64,000 nt of DNA from Cliona cf. orientalis (lineage: Eukaryota; Porifera; Demospongiae; Clionaida; Clionaidae): contig OZ005690.1 of the NCBI GenBank assembly GCA_963930775.1, positions 9,160,225-9,224,224 of the forward strand, written 5' to 3'. Both the position numbers and the translations under genes were made by a program. Shown in pieces: positions 59,832 through 64,000 of the stretch (position 1 is the stretch's first letter; each line of letters starts with the position of its first letter). Under the pieces are notes generated by a model. The model saw nothing but the letters and a program-made list of their open reading frames with translations. It searched no databases and had not been told where the DNA came from.

Positions 59832-61486
59832 CTGAGGTAGCTATAATAACTGAAGAAATAGTACAAACCTGAGACTGGTATAATAAATAATTACTATACA
59901 GGAATTATTATTATTGTGCAGCTATTGCCATTGTATACTATATTGTTATTTGTTGTTCATTATGATAAGTTAGCTTCATGTGACGTGGTTTGTAGATTTG
60001 CATAGTGAACTGGGTTGAAACTTTCACAGATCAGTGGCCAAGCAATGCAAGGAAGTGAGCATTCCGTGGTGGGTATGGAATGCCTAAAATTTCACTGTAT
60101 ATACCTGCAGTGTTGCATGCAGGCTCATTAGCACAACTGTAAATAGCACACTAAATGTAACACATCTTCATGCGTTAGATTAGCACAGAAGTCAATGTTA
60201 AGTACAGCACACTAACTTCTAGCACGCTGTGCAGTGTGTTGAAACTGGAGACAAGAGTTTAGCACACATTTTTAAGTTGAAATAACACACTTTTATTTTG
60301 TGTGTATTGGTATGTCCTCAAACCATAATTTGATCAGCTTAGTCATAATAATAATAATTATTATTATTATGCTTTACCTATAGCTAGCTGGTTACTCTCT
60401 GAACAATGTCATCAAGTAGAAACACATACACATTATAAGATACTAACAAGACACAAGACCTCACAATATGCTATGCACACATGCACACCACTTACACATG
60501 CATAATACATGCACTCACTATAGTTACTATAATAATATTAGTATACTGCATGGAGCACATGTAGCTACATTATAATAATATTATTATTATGCAGGTAGCT
60601 ATTACACAATCTACATACATAGGCACAGAATAGCTATTTATTCCAAGGCACTTCCAAGTATTCATGGACTCAACCACAGTACACAGCTGTGCATGGTATC
60701 GTATTTGTGGGTGTGGCACTTAATGAGATTCATTGGTGTGGATTGGAATAGCTACAGTGTTCAGCTTATTCTCTACCTTTTAAAAGAGAAGCTGCTGTTA
60801 TTGTGTACGTACGTACATCTCTTACTTCAGGTATGTTGCTATGGTTACTAGATCGTCATGGTGATTATAATTATTATGTTGCATTAAGTGAGTATCACAG
60901 TGATATGCCAACTTACCATCATAATCATTAAATTTTTATGGCTCTTTAAAGTAGCTGCTAAGGAATAAGGGAGAGTAAATGCATATCTGGTATGTGATTG
61001 AATTGTGACCACCAGAATCATCTTTTTGTATATTTATGGTTGATACTTACGTATCAAGAAAGTCAACCTTAGCCCTTAAATTTCTCCTCTGCATGGTCCA
61101 GGCTGCCCACAGATCAAGCTGTAGCTACCTAGATTGTTCGACTGAGGCAGGATATAGCTAGCTATTATCAACTTGATTTCTTGAGTGAATTACAAGTAGT
61201 TTGCAGTGATAAACGGCCATGGCACTTCTTATAGCATGCATGATCCAAACAACGATCGTGAGTATCAGTAGCTACGGGTGGCATAATGACCAACATGCAC
61301 TAGTGTCTCAACACTTAATAAATCACCCTATTTTAGTAGCTTAAACTGATAGGCAAGTAGAATGACGGCTTAGTTTAGGAAATTGTGTAGTTACAAAGGA
61401 GTGTGACACTCTCCTCTCTTATGTTATGAGTAATTAGTCATTAATGTAAATTTAATTGCTCTCTGTTTCAGATCTTACAACTAATC
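59832..61486. other. Spacer upstream of the ankyrin gene
   Basis: AT-rich with AATAATATT-type repeats; no gene supported. A splice-acceptor-like CTCTGTTTCAG ends at 61471, 15 bp before the ankyrin start, suggesting an upstream 5' untranslated exon somewhere in this spacer. Confidence 0.45.
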
Positions 61487-63716
61487 ATGGCTAATGGACA
61501 AAATAAGGTGAGACAATCATACAGTAGCTACATGCATAGATTAAATAAAATTAATATAGGGTCATCAGATTCTTATAAAACACTTGATTGAAGAATTTAA
61601 ACTTGCTTTTCAATTTAATAACTACAAACGTTTTGCACACATCATGACTTATCTAGTAATAATTATTCATTCTAGTGGCTACCATAGTAATGTCTATACA
61701 GTATATCGTTTCTGAATCACAAGATGCCCCCTCAACTGATGACAAAATGTTTGGTTTACGTACCCATTTCCATTGTATCTTATTTCTGTACATGTGGGAT
61801 TACCCCCCCCCCCCCCCATCAGAATGTACGCACTTTAAAAATAATTTACGGTTTAACTTATTGAATTTTATCCAACATAAACTGGCTACTGAAGAAATGT
61901 GAATGCATGTGTTCTTAGGAAATCTACATCTTCCCTGACCACTTGTTTGTTCCTGTTGCTGTTTCAGGCTGACTATCAGAAGACGTTCCAAGAGATTATC
62001 TTTGGAGATCTCCATAATGCTGATATCAGCAAGATTTCCTCTCTCCTCAAGCAGGGGGTGGACCCCAACATCTATAACAAAGTAGGACTGTTGAATATCA
62101 CTACAACCTTGTTAGTGTGATCGCTTGACTTAATACGTATATCTCAACGTAGGAGGGTCTCCATCCCCTATGGCGAGCTGCCAACCACAATAGGAGTGAC
62201 ATCGTTGTGGTGTTAGTCCAGTATGGTGTAGTAGTGGACCTGCCCACTAATGTGAGATATTCAACCACTCAAACACATATCCATGCACATTAGCTACAAC
62301 AATTCAGTGTAGAGCTTGATATCTGTAGATATGTAGCCACAGTCACATAGTTAATAGCTTCATATTATGCAATAATGATAGTGTGGTTGGCTGTGCTCAG
62401 TTTGTTGATCATTGTATAGCTATATGTCTGGGTCCTCATAAACAAACTCATAATGTTTGTGGCCATATGATAATTATCAAGGTGCATAAGCCACTAAAAA
62501 AATAATGTTTGTGGCCATGGTTACTTAAAGTAAATTCATAGCTCAAAGGCAATACTTCTAATTTTTGTGTTATTATTCTTTTACTATGGAGACCCAGACA
62601 TTTGTGTCTGTTAAATAATTATGCTCATTATTTGTTAATTTTCTTAACTCATGCAGAATAAATTTGGAGATACAGCATTAATTATTGCCAGCAGTAAGGG
62701 GCACTTCGAATGTGCCACTATTTTATTGAAACACAAGGCTGATGTTAATTATCAGAGAAAGGTGAGACTGTTCAGTGTTGTATGTCGAATGACAAAGAAT
62801 AATAATACATGTAGTGTGGCATAGAATGTAGGGAAGTTATTGTGTTAGCTCCAACAACACACTTTAGTGCCTCTTATATTATTATGCTCTTAGACTAGTG
62901 CTCTGTTAATGCACAATAACCACTTTCACCTCCCTCCCCCTCAGTCAATCCATGTATAGTTTCACTGTGCAAAGGTCTTATTATGCCATTTCTGGTTAAA
63001 TTAAATTTTGTGTATGACAATGTATGCTTATTTGCTATGATATCCTAGCTCAATGGGAGTACACCGCTGATACGAGCATGTGGTGAAGGTCAACTAAAGC
63101 TGGCTCTTCTCCTGATTGATCATGGAGCAGCAGTGGACTATGTAAACACGGTGAGACTGATGTATGTTCATGGTGGACATGGTGTGGCATAGAATGGTAT
63201 GCTCAGTTTAGAGTGAGATGGGGCATGTTATATGTCTGTATAATAATATTATAGTCATCACAGTGTAATGATCAGTGACATTGACATGGTCACCTGTAGG
63301 TAATAATATTATTATGGGTTAAATTAGCAGTGTGTTCCCATCTTACTCTGTGTAATGGATTATAATTACATGCAGTGGGAGTGGTTGTTTGATTCCCCTT
63401 ACCCTGGATGTGTGTCTCTCTTACAGAAAGGCAACACCGCACTCTACTTTGCATCTGCACGTGGATATAAAAATATTGTGAACCTATTACTGGAAAAAGG
63501 TGCCAATATTAATAAGGTACAGCATCAGCTAATTTTTTATGATATAAGTGTGTAGTGCAGCAAGGCCAACTACATGTCATCATCATTCATACTCAGCTGC
63601 ATGCTCTTATTCTACAGGGTTCTCTTCCACCAGTGTATGGAGCCAGTGAGGGAGGGCACCTGGCTATTGTTGAGCTGCTGGTCAGTCGAGGGGCTAGGAT
63701 CAACCAGCCATGTGAT
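61487..63716 (+). CDS. Ankyrin-repeat protein, 5' part (seven exons, continues off window)
   Basis: Exons at 61487-61507, 61968-62081, 62153-62251, 62657-62761, 63049-63150, 63427-63516 and 63618-63716, all joined by phase-0 introns. Exons 2-7 have donors GTAGG, GTGAG or GTACA and clear AG acceptors. The protein starts MANGQNK. Exon 2 holds a first half-repeat (LLKQGVDPNIYNK), and each later exon is one ankyrin repeat of 30-35 aa: DTALIIASSKGHFECATILL, STPLIRACGEGQLKLALLLI, NTALYFASARGYKNIVNLLL, then an SLPPVYGASEGG repeat. There is no signal peptide, so it is probably cytoplasmic. Partners and C-terminal domains lie beyond the window. The start is the first ATG after a likely untranslated exon junction. 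Confidence 0.85.
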
Positions 63717-64000
63717 GTGAGATTAATTATTAGTGTGTATGCTAATTAGAAAAGCCAAAGTGACCGCTACATTCAATACTCATAATTATGGAAATAGCAC
63801 TAGAGTAGCATGTGTGTATAGCTATGTAGCTAGTGATAGCTATTGCAGTCAATTACGGTAAAGATTGTCATCATTGAGTACGTGTTAACGCTGAATGTAG
63901 CTCACCTAACAAAGGCTCAAGCAGACATGGAGTAGCATATACATCCCTACATTAGCTTTTGTGGGTCGCAAAAACTGTAATATCTTCCACATGCAAGTAA
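63717..64000 (+). other. Intron 7 of the ankyrin gene (partial)
   Basis: Begins GTGAGA at the exon 7 donor. No further exon with ankyrin signature is seen before the window ends. Confidence 0.6.

Overview
The window looks like nuclear DNA of an invertebrate animal, most likely a sponge (inference). It is AT-rich, with short GT-AG introns (about 70 to 500 bp), compact genes, very many short inverted-repeat elements, and large lineage-specific tandem gene families. No bacterial operon structure, rRNA gene or canonical tRNA was seen.

Region 1 (1-26 kb) is a three-unit tandem duplication, all on the + strand. Each unit carries a conserved upstream block, a long intronless gene and a conserved 3' flank. 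The gene encodes a secretory signal, a long beta-helix-type ectodomain rich in GGxIY/GGxLY repeats and N-glycosylation sites, a Cys-rich stalk, about eight membrane segments and a cytoplasmic tail. Unit 1 (150-4565) is intact, 1471 aa. Unit 2 (7729-12146) has two short frameshifting insertions. Unit 3 (15556-24866) has one frameshift, and its 3' end is split by a 4.9-kb insertion full of tandem repeats. The last 30 or so codons of the gene lie on the far side of that insertion.

Region 2 (26.9-34.5 kb, with outliers at 46.3 and 52 kb) holds seven members of a family I do not recognise: small secreted two-exon proteins. Exon 1 encodes a signal peptide, a short Cys cluster and a helix. A phase-1 intron follows, then exon 2 encodes a six-Cys domain of about 150 aa centred on an EDGFRGGRA-like motif. 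Five members are tandem on the minus strand, one is on the plus strand (46338-47448), and one (51977-52975) is a segmental copy whose first exon is broken. The layout (N-terminal Cys cluster, helix, globular domain) resembles secreted oligomeric recognition proteins. That is inference only.

Region 3 (35-60 kb) is mostly non-coding. It is packed with short mobile elements: TA-flanked elements with CCGTA-like ends, a pogo-type element, hAT-like elements, a TTAA-flanked element in long and short forms, foldback elements and a tRNA-headed SINE-like element. Several insertions can be proved from an empty paralogous site inside the window. A fragment of a SAMD3-like C-terminus lies at 59.5 kb.

Region 4 (61.5-64 kb) is the 5' part of an ankyrin-repeat gene, with one repeat per phase-0 exon. 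It runs off the end of the window.

The observations most worth following are the secreted six-Cys family, the decaying beta-helix receptor array, and a recurrent 4-bp GCTA insertion at TA (TA to TAGCTA) seen when the duplicated blocks are compared.
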